Source of the DNA: an uncultured Christensenella sp.
GTDB taxonomy: Bacteria > Bacillota > Clostridia > Christensenellales > Borkfalkiaceae
DNA length: 64,000 nucleotides
Direction of reading: 5' to 3'
Assembly: GCA_910587015.1 (NCBI GenBank)
Contig: CAJUME010000008.1
Coordinates: forward strand, 62,001 to 126,000
In this document: one piece after another, positions 58,051 through 64,000 of the stretch
How the letters are laid out: every line of letters begins with the position of its first letter
How positions within the stretch are numbered: position 1 is the first letter of the stretch
Notes under the pieces: model-generated
The model's database searches: none
What the model saw: only the letters and a program-made list of their open reading frames with translations
Told to the model about the DNA's origin: nothing
Program-made: the position numbers and the translations under genes

Positions 58051-59100
58051 ATGAAACGGAAAGGAACGAAAGACTTAACATTAACGCAACGGCGCGAAAT
58101 AGAAAATCATTTGAAATCGGGCTGTACGAAAAAACGCATAGCCGAATTATTGGGCGTGTGTCTTGCAACTGTGTATAACGAATTAAAGCGCGGTCAATGT
58201 ACGCAAAAGGTGTACAGTTATACGGACTATTGGGGCGAGCGGCACTATAAGCAAGTAACAGCATACAGCGCAGATATAGCCGAGTACAAGTACCGACAAA
58301 ATCAATCGGCACACGGTGCGCCACTTAAAATCGGTAACGATTTTGAACTTGTGCGGGAAATTGAAAATCGCGTAATTAACGACAAAATAAGCCCGTGCGC
58401 CGCATTGGGACGAATAAAGCGTGAAAAGACTTGCCGCACGACAATTTCAAAAACCACTCTTTACCGCTATATTCGTGCGGGCTACATATTTACGCGCATT
58501 ACAATGAACGACGTGCAATTAAAGCAACGGCATTACCAAAAAGCGACGATTAAACGCCCACCGAAAGGCACGAGCATAGAGAAACGCCCCGCCGAGATTG
58601 CCGCCCGTAATACGTTCGGGCATTGGGAAATGGACTGTGTTATAGGCAAGCAAGGCACGAAAGAAACTATACTTGCATTTACCGAACGATTGACACGATA
58701 CGAAATCGTTTATAAAATGCCCGACCATAAGGCGGCGACGGTCGTACGCTTTGTAAATAAACTTGAAAAGCGTTACGGAAAGCAATTCCGCCGACTATTC
58801 AAAAGTATAACCGTTGATAACGGCGTAGAGTTTAGCAACTTTGCGGGGCTTGAAAAATCAATCTACGGCGGCAAGCGTACAAGCGTTTATTACTGCCACC
58901 CGTACACAAGTTGCGAACGCGGCAGTAACGAGAGGTTAAACCGTGAAATACGCCGACTAATACCGAAAGGCACGGACTTATCTACAATAAGCGATAAGCG
59001 CATTAAAGCCGTTGAAACGTGGGTGAACGACTACCCGCGGGAAATATTCGGGTATGCGACAAGCGCGGAACTGTTCGCCGAGCAACTGCAAGCAATTTAA
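58051..59100 (+). CDS. IS30-family DDE transposase carried by prophage
   Basis: 349 aa. N-terminal helix-turn-helix (LTQRREIENHLKSGCTKKRI, AELLGVCLATVYNELKRG), then the DDE core: FGHWEMDCVIG with D195, SITVDNGVEF with D256, and CERGSNERLNREIRRLIPKG with E294 as the likely third residue. Full family length, apparently intact. No IS30-like terminal inverted repeats flank the gene itself, so it is not a separate IS copy. Spiroplasma filamentous phages also encode IS30-type transposases, so it may drive integration of this element. Confidence 0.88.
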   Translation: MKRKGTKDLTLTQRREIENHLKSGCTKKRIAELLGVCLATVYNELKRGQCTQKVYSYTDYWGERHYKQVTAYSADIAEYKYRQNQSAHGAPLKIGNDFELVREIENRVINDKISPCAALGRIKREKTCRTTISKTTLYRYIRAGYIFTRITMNDVQLKQRHYQKATIKRPPKGTSIEKRPAEIAARNTFGHWEMDCVIGKQGTKETILAFTERLTRYEIVYKMPDHKAATVVRFVNKLEKRYGKQFRRLFKSITVDNGVEFSNFAGLEKSIYGGKRTSVYYCHPYTSCERGSNERLNREIRRLIPKGTDLSTISDKRIKAVETWVNDYPREIFGYATSAELFAEQLQAI

Positions 59101-59106
59101 CAATAA

Positions 59107-59241
59107 TTGAAAGTACAAACAAGCCGCCGAAAGACGGCTATTTTGCCGTACAGCGAAACGCCCCGCCCGCCCCGTTTTTCTAACCCTTGCAAGGGTTAGA
59201 AAAATACAATACCCGCCGAAATGTAACTTTCAACGGGTATT
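59107..59241 (+). other. Right-end non-coding region with half palindrome and three hairpins
   Basis: Half site TTGAAAGTAC (59107-59116) and ACTTTCAA (59226-59233) are the two halves of the shared palindrome, set about 110 bp apart. Between and beside them: AGCCG/CGGCT (59122-59139) followed by ATTTTG; a perfect 30-bp palindrome at 59175-59204 (arm TTTTTCTAACCCTTG); and AATACCCG/CGGGTATT (59208-59241) followed by TTATC. Transposase terminator and end structures are likely among these. Confidence 0.55.
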
Positions 59242-59293
59242 TTATCATACACTAAAATTTTTTTGAAAATCTAAAAAAATTCTATAAAATTGC

Positions 59294-59322
59294 TTGACTT
59301 TTTAATATTTTGTCCGTACATT
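59294..59322 (+). promoter_or_regulatory. Possible outward promoter at right end of prophage
   Basis: TTGACT, 17-nt spacer, TACATT overlapping the attR core. The -10 is a weak match. Confidence 0.3.
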
Positions 59323-59328
59323 TTGCGC
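59308..59328. other. attR: right boundary of prophage
   Basis: TGTCCGTACATTTTG (59311-59325), identical to 46522-46536, followed by host CGC. Joined to the left host arm it rebuilds GCGCAAAATGT-CCGT-ACATTTTGCGC. Confidence 0.7.
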
Positions 59329-59337
59329 AAAGCAAAA

Positions 59338-59370
59338 GCGCGCGGGCGGATAAAATATCCGCCCGCGCGC
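59338..59370 (-). terminator. Terminator of pcrA-ligA operon
   Basis: 15-bp perfect stem (59338-59352 with 59356-59370) around AAA, and on the minus strand TTTTGCTTTG, which runs straight into the attachment site. Confidence 0.85.
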
Positions 59371-59390
59371 TTTAAAATACGCCGCATTCC

Positions 59391-61337
59391 TCAAAGCCCC
59401 GCAATCAGCCCCTTAAATTCCGCCTCGTCTATAATTTTAACGCCAAGCTTTTTCGCCTTTTCAAGCTTACTGCCGGCCGCCTCGCCCGCAATCACCAGCG
59501 TAGTCTTTCCCGTCACCGCGCTCTGGCATTCTCCGCCGTTCTCCTCGATAATTTTCTGCGCCTCCGCGCGCTTAAATTCCGTCAGCGTGCCCGTCAGAAC
59601 AACGAATTGCCCCGCGAATATGCCCGTTTTAACCGCCCTTTGCACAGCCCTCGGCGCAACTCCCGCCGCAAGCATAGCCTCTGTTTCCGCAGCATTCCCC
59701 TCGTCCGCAAACCAGCTTAAAATCGCGTCCGCGGTAATCTCGCCTATGTTCTCAAGCTCTAAAAGCTGTTCCCTCGTTGCGTTCCTCAGCCCCTCGATGC
59801 TTCCGAACGCCCTCGACAAGTCCTTCGCCGCAACCTTTCCCACGCCATCGATACCCAGTGCAAGCAAAAATCTGTCCAAAGCAATATCCTTGCTTTTTTC
59901 GATTGCCCCCAATATATTAGCCGTTTTCTTGCTTTTAAAGCCGTCAAGCCCGCGCAAAGCCTCCTCGGTCAGCGAATACAGCTGCGAGCATTCCCTCAGC
60001 CCCAGCGCATCGTAAAACTGCCCCGCAGTCATTTCGGAAAGCCCCTCGATATCCATTGCGTCCTTGCTCGCAAAATGCTCAATCTTCCCCGTAACCCTCG
60101 GTCGGCAGTATTTGTTCGGGCAGAATATATTCGCCCCGTTTTCCACAACATTACTGCCGCAATAGGGGCATATGTCGGGCTTAACCACGTCCGCGCTGCC
60201 CTCGGTGTGCTCCACCGCTCTTATAATTTCGGGTATAACCTCGTTAGAACGCCTTATAAGCACCCTGCTGCCCACCTTAACGTCCTTCCTCGTCAAATCC
60301 CCGTAATTGTTAAGCGTAGCCTTCCGCACGGTCGCGCCCGCAAGCTCCACGGGCTCCACAATGGCAAGCGGAGTAAGCTTTCCCGTCCGCCCAACCTGCC
60401 AGATAACCTTTTCGACAACGGTCACGCTCTCCTCCGCCTCGAACTTATACGCCATAGCCCACCGCGGAAATTTGTCGGTGTAGCCCATTGCCGCGCGCTC
60501 CGCCGTCTGGTTCAGCTTCACGACAGCGCCGTCCGTCAGCACGTCAAGCCCCTTGCGCTCAACCTCAATCTCGTCAATCGCGGCAATAACGTCCTCCTCG
60601 CTCTTGCATACGTGCAAAAAAGGGAACACCTTAAAGCCCTGCTCCTTCAAAAATTCAAAGTGCGCCGCCTGCGAGGGCAGCTCCCCCTCGCTCATATAAT
60701 TCACGTTATAAAACAGAATTTCGGGCTTTCTTTCGGCGGTGATTTTCGGGTCTAAATTCCTTATCGCCCCCGCAACGGCGTTTCTCGCGTTCTTCAGCTT
60801 TTCCTTCGCGGTTTTGTTGTACTCCTCAAGCACGCTCAGCCTTATTACCGCCTCGCCCTGCACCTCCAAAACGCCCTTGTACGCGATTGTCAGCGGAAAG
60901 GACTGTATAGTCATGCACTGCGCCGTAACGTCCTCGCCGTTCACTCCGTCCCCGCGCGTGGTCGCCCGCACAAACCTTCCGTTTTCGTAGGTGAGGCACA
61001 TCGTCAGCCCGTCAAACTTGTATTCCACAGTATACTCGGGCGCCTCAACCGCCTTCTTCACGCGCGTAAAAAAGGCGTTCAGCTCGTCCGCCGTTACAGA
61101 TTTATCCAGAGAATACAGCCTTGCAATGTGCGTGTGCCGCTTAAACGCCTTAATCGGCTCGCCGCCGACCCTGCGCGTGGGGCTGTCAAACCTCACAATC
61201 CCCGTGTCCTTTTCCAGCCCTTCAAGCTCCGCATACAGTCTGTCGTATTCGCGGTCGTCAACCGAAGGCTTATCCAGCACATAATACTCGTACGCCCATT
61301 TATTCAGCTGTGCAATCAGCTCGCCCATTCTGTCCAT
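59391..61337 (-). CDS. ligA: NAD-dependent DNA ligase LigA
   Basis: 648 aa. N-terminal Ia domain (YYVLDKPSVDDREYDRLYAE), adenylation domain with active-site Lys107 in YKFDGLT and TRGDGVNGEDVT, OB fold, zinc finger CPYCGSNVVENGANIFCPNKYC, helix-hairpin-helix repeats (LALGIDGVGKVAAKDLSRAF), and a BRCT domain at the C-terminus (FVVLTGTLTEFKRAEAQKII). Joins nicks and Okazaki fragments. Starts 24 bp after the pcrA stop; Shine-Dalgarno weak (GGGGTAAG). Length slightly short of the usual 660-680 aa but all domains are present. Confidence 0.95.
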   Translation of the reverse strand: MDRMGELIAQLNKWAYEYYVLDKPSVDDREYDRLYAELEGLEKDTGIVRFDSPTRRVGGEPIKAFKRHTHIARLYSLDKSVTADELNAFFTRVKKAVEAPEYTVEYKFDGLTMCLTYENGRFVRATTRGDGVNGEDVTAQCMTIQSFPLTIAYKGVLEVQGEAVIRLSVLEEYNKTAKEKLKNARNAVAGAIRNLDPKITAERKPEILFYNVNYMSEGELPSQAAHFEFLKEQGFKVFPFLHVCKSEEDVIAAIDEIEVERKGLDVLTDGAVVKLNQTAERAAMGYTDKFPRWAMAYKFEAEESVTVVEKVIWQVGRTGKLTPLAIVEPVELAGATVRKATLNNYGDLTRKDVKVGSRVLIRRSNEVIPEIIRAVEHTEGSADVVKPDICPYCGSNVVENGANIFCPNKYCRPRVTGKIEHFASKDAMDIEGLSEMTAGQFYDALGLRECSQLYSLTEEALRGLDGFKSKKTANILGAIEKSKDIALDRFLLALGIDGVGKVAAKDLSRAFGSIEGLRNATREQLLELENIGEITADAILSWFADEGNAAETEAMLAAGVAPRAVQRAVKTGIFAGQFVVLTGTLTEFKRAEAQKIIEENGGECQSAVTGKTTLVIAGEAAGSKLEKAKKLGVKIIDEAEFKGLIAGL

Positions 61338-61361
61338 AACTTACCCCGATTTTTTTTGTTT

Positions 61362-63722
61362 TTAAATAATTTCAAGCGGTGCAAGCGCCGCCGAAAGCTC
61401 CTTAACGCCCTGTCCGTCAAAGGCAACGTTTATCACCTTGCCCTCGTTTTTAACGGCAACAACCATACCCACGCCGAATTTCGGGTGCTTAACCCGCATA
61501 CCCACGCTGTACTTCGCCCCGCCGTTCCCGCCTGAGCCTCCCGCGCCAACCGAACCGCCAAAACCCTTTGCAACGCCGCCGCTCCCGCCCCAGACGGGCT
61601 TAAAGCTGCTTTTTTCGGCGTATGCGCTCTGCTCGCCGTCGTATGCCGAATACAACGCCCTTCCCGCGCTCTTTTCGTCCGCGTTATAGCCGCTTCCGCC
61701 GCGGTACGCCCCCGAATATCCCGCGTTTACGCTACTTCCAAAGCCTCCGCTCCCGCCGTAACGTCCCGCGCCGTACCCATTGCCAAAACCGCCGTAGCCG
61801 CCGCCCGCATACGCCGCCGCACCCAGCTCGGGCGCAAGCTCCTTAATAAATTTAGAAGGCGCCGTCAAATCCCTCCGCCCGTATAAATACCTCGATTTAG
61901 AGCGGGTGAGATACAGCCTTTCCCTCGCGCGGGTAATGGCAACGTACATCAGCCTGCGCTCCTCCTCGGTGCTCCTTCCGTCGCTTTCCGCGCGTGACGA
62001 GGGCATTATCCCCTCTTCCAGCCCGCAAATAAACACGTTGTTAAATTCAAGCCCCTTCACCGCGTGTATGGTCGCAAGCGTAACGTAATCGCCCCCGTCC
62101 ATTTCGTCCAAATCAGAGGATAAGGTAACCGAATTAAGATACTCGTCAAGGGTAGCAGTCGGGTTCAGCCTTGCAAACTCGTCCACAGACGCGATAAATT
62201 CGTCAAGGTTGGCAAGCTTCCCGTCCCCCTCGTCCGTGCCGTCGTCGTAGGCAGAGCGCAAATCGGCAAGCGCAAGCACCTCGCGCACAAGCCGGTTTAC
62301 GGGCGTTTCTATCGCCGACAGAATAAACCCCTTTATAAGACTGCCGAAGTCCTTCAGCTTCTCCTTCGCCCCGCGCGCAAGCGGCAAGCTGTCGCAGTCC
62401 ACGCACGCGTCGTATAACGAAAGCCCCGCCCCCTGCGAATAGCCGTACATAGCCTCGATTGTCTTTCCGCCTATCCCGCGCTTGGGCACGTTGATAATTC
62501 TTTCCGCCGCCTCGTCGTCGAACGGGTTGGAAATCAGCCGCAAATACGCAAGAATATCTTTAATTTCCCGCCTTTCGAAGAACTTAAAGCCCCCGAAAAC
62601 CTTGTACGGTATGCCGTATTTGGTGAACTCCTGCTCGTACGCGCGCGTCAGCGCGTTTATGCGCATAAGCACGGCGAAATCGGAATATTTCCCTCCCCGC
62701 GCCACCGCGGCGGAAATCTCCCGCGCCGTATACAGCGCCTCGCCAGCCTCCTCGTCCGCCTGATAATATTCGGGCTTCTCGCCCTCGCCCGCGTCCGTCC
62801 AAAGCTGCTTTCCGCGGCGGTTTATATTGTTCTTTATAATGCAGTTCGCAAGCTTCAAAATCGAGGCGGTAGAGCGGTAATTGCGTTCCAGCTTGTATAT
62901 CTTCGCGTCGGGATAGTCGCCGTCAAACCTCAAAATATTCTCTATTTCCGCACCCCGCCAGCCGTAAATTGACTGGTCGTCATCGCCCACCGCAAAAATA
63001 TTGCCGTGTCTGCCCGCCAACAGCTTTATAATGTTGTACTGAACGGCGTTCGTGTCCTGAAACTCGTCCACAAGTATGTATTTGAACTTGTCCGAAAGGT
63101 ATTCCAAAGCCTCGCTGTCGCTTCTCAGCAGCCGCAGGGTATGCAACAGCAAATCATCGAAGTCCAAAGCGTTGTTCTGCATCAGATGCTTGTTATACCT
63201 CTCGTAAATGCATACAACGTCCTCCATTCCGCGCTCGTGCTTGAATTTTCTGCCGTACTGGTCGGGGTCAAGCCCAAGCATTTTTGCATTTGCAATGTGG
63301 TATTTTGCATTTTTCAGCAGCTTGTCGTCGTCGAAATCAAGCTCCTGAAAGCATTTTTTAATAACGTTCGCGCGCTCGGTCTCGCTGTAAATGGAAAAGT
63401 TGGACTTAAAGCCCGCCTTTTCCGCAAACTGCCGCAAAATTTTGACGCACATAGAGTGAATTGTGCAAATCCACCTTGTATCGCCGTCCTCGCCAAGCAT
63501 TTTGTTCAGCCTTTCCTTCATTTCTCCCGCGGCCTTGTTGGTGAAGGTGATTGCAAGTATTTGCGAAAGGTTCGCCTTCCCCTCCCGCAGAATATACGCT
63601 ATGCGCGAGGTTAAAACCCTCGTTTTACCGCTCCCCGCGCCCGCCAATACAAGCACCGCGCCCTCGGTATCGGTTACGGGCTTCCTCTGCTCTTCGTTCA
63701 GTTTATCAAGTATTTCGTCCAT
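61362..63722 (-). CDS. pcrA: UvrD/PcrA-type ATP-dependent DNA helicase
   Basis: 786 aa from ATG 63722; the frame is open further upstream but through the promoter. SF1A motifs: QRKP (Q motif), LVLAGAGSGKTRVL (I), LAITFTNKAAGEM (Ia), LVDEFQDTN (II), VGDDDQSIYGWRGAEI (III), LERNYRST (IV), TIHAVKGLEF (V), YVAITRARERLYL (VI). Between the helicase core and the C-terminal Tudor-like domain (YSVGMRVKHPKFGVGMVV) lies an unusually long Gly/Tyr-rich stretch (about residues 640-735). No Shine-Dalgarno; the -10 box ends 7 nt before ATG. Transcribed with ligA, as in many Firmicutes. Confidence 0.95.
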   Translation of the reverse strand: MDEILDKLNEEQRKPVTDTEGAVLVLAGAGSGKTRVLTSRIAYILREGKANLSQILAITFTNKAAGEMKERLNKMLGEDGDTRWICTIHSMCVKILRQFAEKAGFKSNFSIYSETERANVIKKCFQELDFDDDKLLKNAKYHIANAKMLGLDPDQYGRKFKHERGMEDVVCIYERYNKHLMQNNALDFDDLLLHTLRLLRSDSEALEYLSDKFKYILVDEFQDTNAVQYNIIKLLAGRHGNIFAVGDDDQSIYGWRGAEIENILRFDGDYPDAKIYKLERNYRSTASILKLANCIIKNNINRRGKQLWTDAGEGEKPEYYQADEEAGEALYTAREISAAVARGGKYSDFAVLMRINALTRAYEQEFTKYGIPYKVFGGFKFFERREIKDILAYLRLISNPFDDEAAERIINVPKRGIGGKTIEAMYGYSQGAGLSLYDACVDCDSLPLARGAKEKLKDFGSLIKGFILSAIETPVNRLVREVLALADLRSAYDDGTDEGDGKLANLDEFIASVDEFARLNPTATLDEYLNSVTLSSDLDEMDGGDYVTLATIHAVKGLEFNNVFICGLEEGIMPSSRAESDGRSTEEERRLMYVAITRARERLYLTRSKSRYLYGRRDLTAPSKFIKELAPELGAAAYAGGGYGGFGNGYGAGRYGGSGGFGSSVNAGYSGAYRGGSGYNADEKSAGRALYSAYDGEQSAYAEKSSFKPVWGGSGGVAKGFGGSVGAGGSGGNGGAKYSVGMRVKHPKFGVGMVVAVKNEGKVINVAFDGQGVKELSAALAPLEII

Positions 63723-63729
63723 ATATTCA

Positions 63730-63758
63730 ATTATACCACGCCCGCGCAAAAAACACAA
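63730..63758 (-). promoter_or_regulatory. Promoter of pcrA-ligA, leaderless layout
   Basis: Minus strand TTGTGT, 17-nt spacer, TATAAT (63735-63730), then 7 nt to the ATG at 63722. Confidence 0.6.
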
Positions 63759-63788
63759 TTCTTACCGCAATATTGCCTCAATTAAATT

Positions 63789-63827
63789 GCCCGCCGCCCA
63801 AGGCTGAACGCGCCTCGGGCGGCGGGC
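63789..63827 (-). terminator. Terminator downstream of partial gene at right edge
   Basis: GCCCGCCGCCC (63789-63799) pairs with GGGCGGCGGGC (63817-63827); on the minus strand weakly T-rich AATTTAATTG follows. Confidence 0.65.
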
Positions 63828-63837
63828 TTTAAAAAAA

Positions 63838-64000
63838 TCAAAGCTTCAATTCCTTTTCCTTTTTATAGCGGTTAAGCGCGGCAAGATATTTTGCGGAAAG
63901 CTCCAAAGTATACCTCTGCTTTTCCTCGTAGGACAGCTTATCATAAGCCTCCCTGTCGGTCAGTCTGCCTATCGCGTCGGAAACCTCTCCCTCCGCGTCC
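63838..64000 (-). CDS. Partial CDS, C-terminal 53 residues, unknown
   Basis: Frame is open from the right edge to TGA at 63838-63840. Sequence ends in a charged helix: LTDREAYDKLSYEEKQRYTL, then ELSAKYLAALNRYKKEKELK. Too little to name a family. Host-like codon use and a terminator right after it suggest a real gene end. Confidence 0.55.
   Translation of the reverse strand, partial: DAEGEVSDAIGRLTDREAYDKLSYEEKQRYTLELSAKYLAALNRYKKEKELKL

Larger units (their letters stand above)
46522..59325 (+). mobile_element. Inovirus-like (filamentous phage) provirus, about 12.8 kb
   Basis: All genes run on the plus strand, against the minus-strand host genes on both sides, and the DNA is visibly more A/T-rich. 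It encodes a Zot/pI-like assembly ATPase, an HUH Rep, large membrane-anchored extracellular proteins, a 30-aa one-helix peptide, several small proteins of 68-150 aa, and an IS30-family transposase near the right end. No terminase, portal, capsid or tail genes occur, which excludes a tailed phage; no conjugation relaxase or T4SS set occurs. Boundaries are a 15-bp direct repeat. A clear major coat gene was not identified, so whether it can make virions is open. Confidence 0.8.

Noticed and set aside
58051..59100. Transposase as an independent IS30 copy inserted in the phage
   Set aside because: No inverted repeats of about 26 bp with short target duplication were seen around it; the gene sits within the element's own layout.
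46522..59325. Conjugative or mobilisable plasmid interpretation of the element
   Set aside because: No relaxase of MOB type, coupling protein or T4SS genes; the HUH protein has Rep-type motif spacing and the ATPase has Zot-like layout.
1..64000. CRISPR arrays, rRNA genes and complete tRNA genes
   Set aside because: No regularly spaced repeats and no rRNA or complete tRNA sequence recognised anywhere in the window.

Overview
The window looks like a chromosomal piece of an uncultured Clostridia/Christensenellales-type Gram-positive gut bacterium. The evidence is many lipobox-type secreted lipoproteins, Shine-Dalgarno sites of the GGAGG type, Firmicutes-style lipid genes (UgtP-like and PlsY-like), a NfeD/flotillin pair and a gyrase/topoisomerase IV pair. 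The assignment is inference from gene content; no rRNA is present.

Layout. (1) 1-3.2 kb: a truncated GH13 alpha-amylase lipoprotein and a lipoprotein with SusE/F-like modules, both preceded by the same TTAACCGTTTAACT operator-like motif, so probably a starch/maltodextrin regulon. (2) 3.6-4.2 kb: a lone small serine recombinase. (3) 4.3-15.7 kb, minus strand: a tightly packed MoxR-DUF58-VWA-VWA operon led by a membrane protein and ending in two lipoproteins, with start/stop overlaps of 4-23 bp. (4) 15.8-20.6 kb: a 1606-aa lipoprotein with four InlB/Flg_new repeats. (5) 21-29.5 kb: housekeeping and regulatory genes: dGTPase-like HD protein, gluconate-5-dehydrogenase-like SDR, a lipid cluster (UgtP-like glycosyltransferase, PlsY-like acyltransferase, CmpB-like membrane protein), a two-component system, and a MarR-DegV operon with two identical operators around its promoter. 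(6) 29.7-38.1 kb: a pectin locus: pectate lyase, pectin methylesterase and a companion lipoprotein. (7) 38.5-46.4 kb: NfeD-like protein, flotillin, an acidic membrane protein, and parE-parC. (8) 46.52-59.33 kb: a foreign, more A/T-rich element of about 12.8 kb. (9) 59.4-64 kb: ligA and pcrA, plus the 3' end of another gene.

The standout is the 12.8-kb element. It carries a Zot-type (pI-like) assembly ATPase with several membrane segments, an HUH rolling-circle Rep, large signal/anchor-containing proteins that could be adsorption proteins, a 30-aa single-span membrane peptide, and an IS30-family DDE transposase as its only recombinase. It also carries a SprT-like metalloprotease and a PemK/MazF-like protein. 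This set is that of a filamentous phage (inovirus-like) provirus. It is bounded by a 15-bp direct repeat (46522-46536 and 59311-59325). Removing it rebuilds a 26-bp palindromic site lying between the ligA terminator and the parE promoter. Inside are three identical 18-bp palindromes at unit boundaries, a nested hairpin downstream of rep that is a good origin/packaging candidate, and a cluster of four stem-loops including a tRNA-like fold.

Other recurrent themes are a His/Cys-rich domain directly behind the lipid-anchor cysteine in five different lipoproteins, a possible shared beta-domain in the pectin proteins, and two genes (the dGTPase-like gene and pcrA) whose -10 box ends exactly 7 nt before the ATG, suggesting leaderless mRNAs. 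All calls are from reading the sequence; no database search was run.
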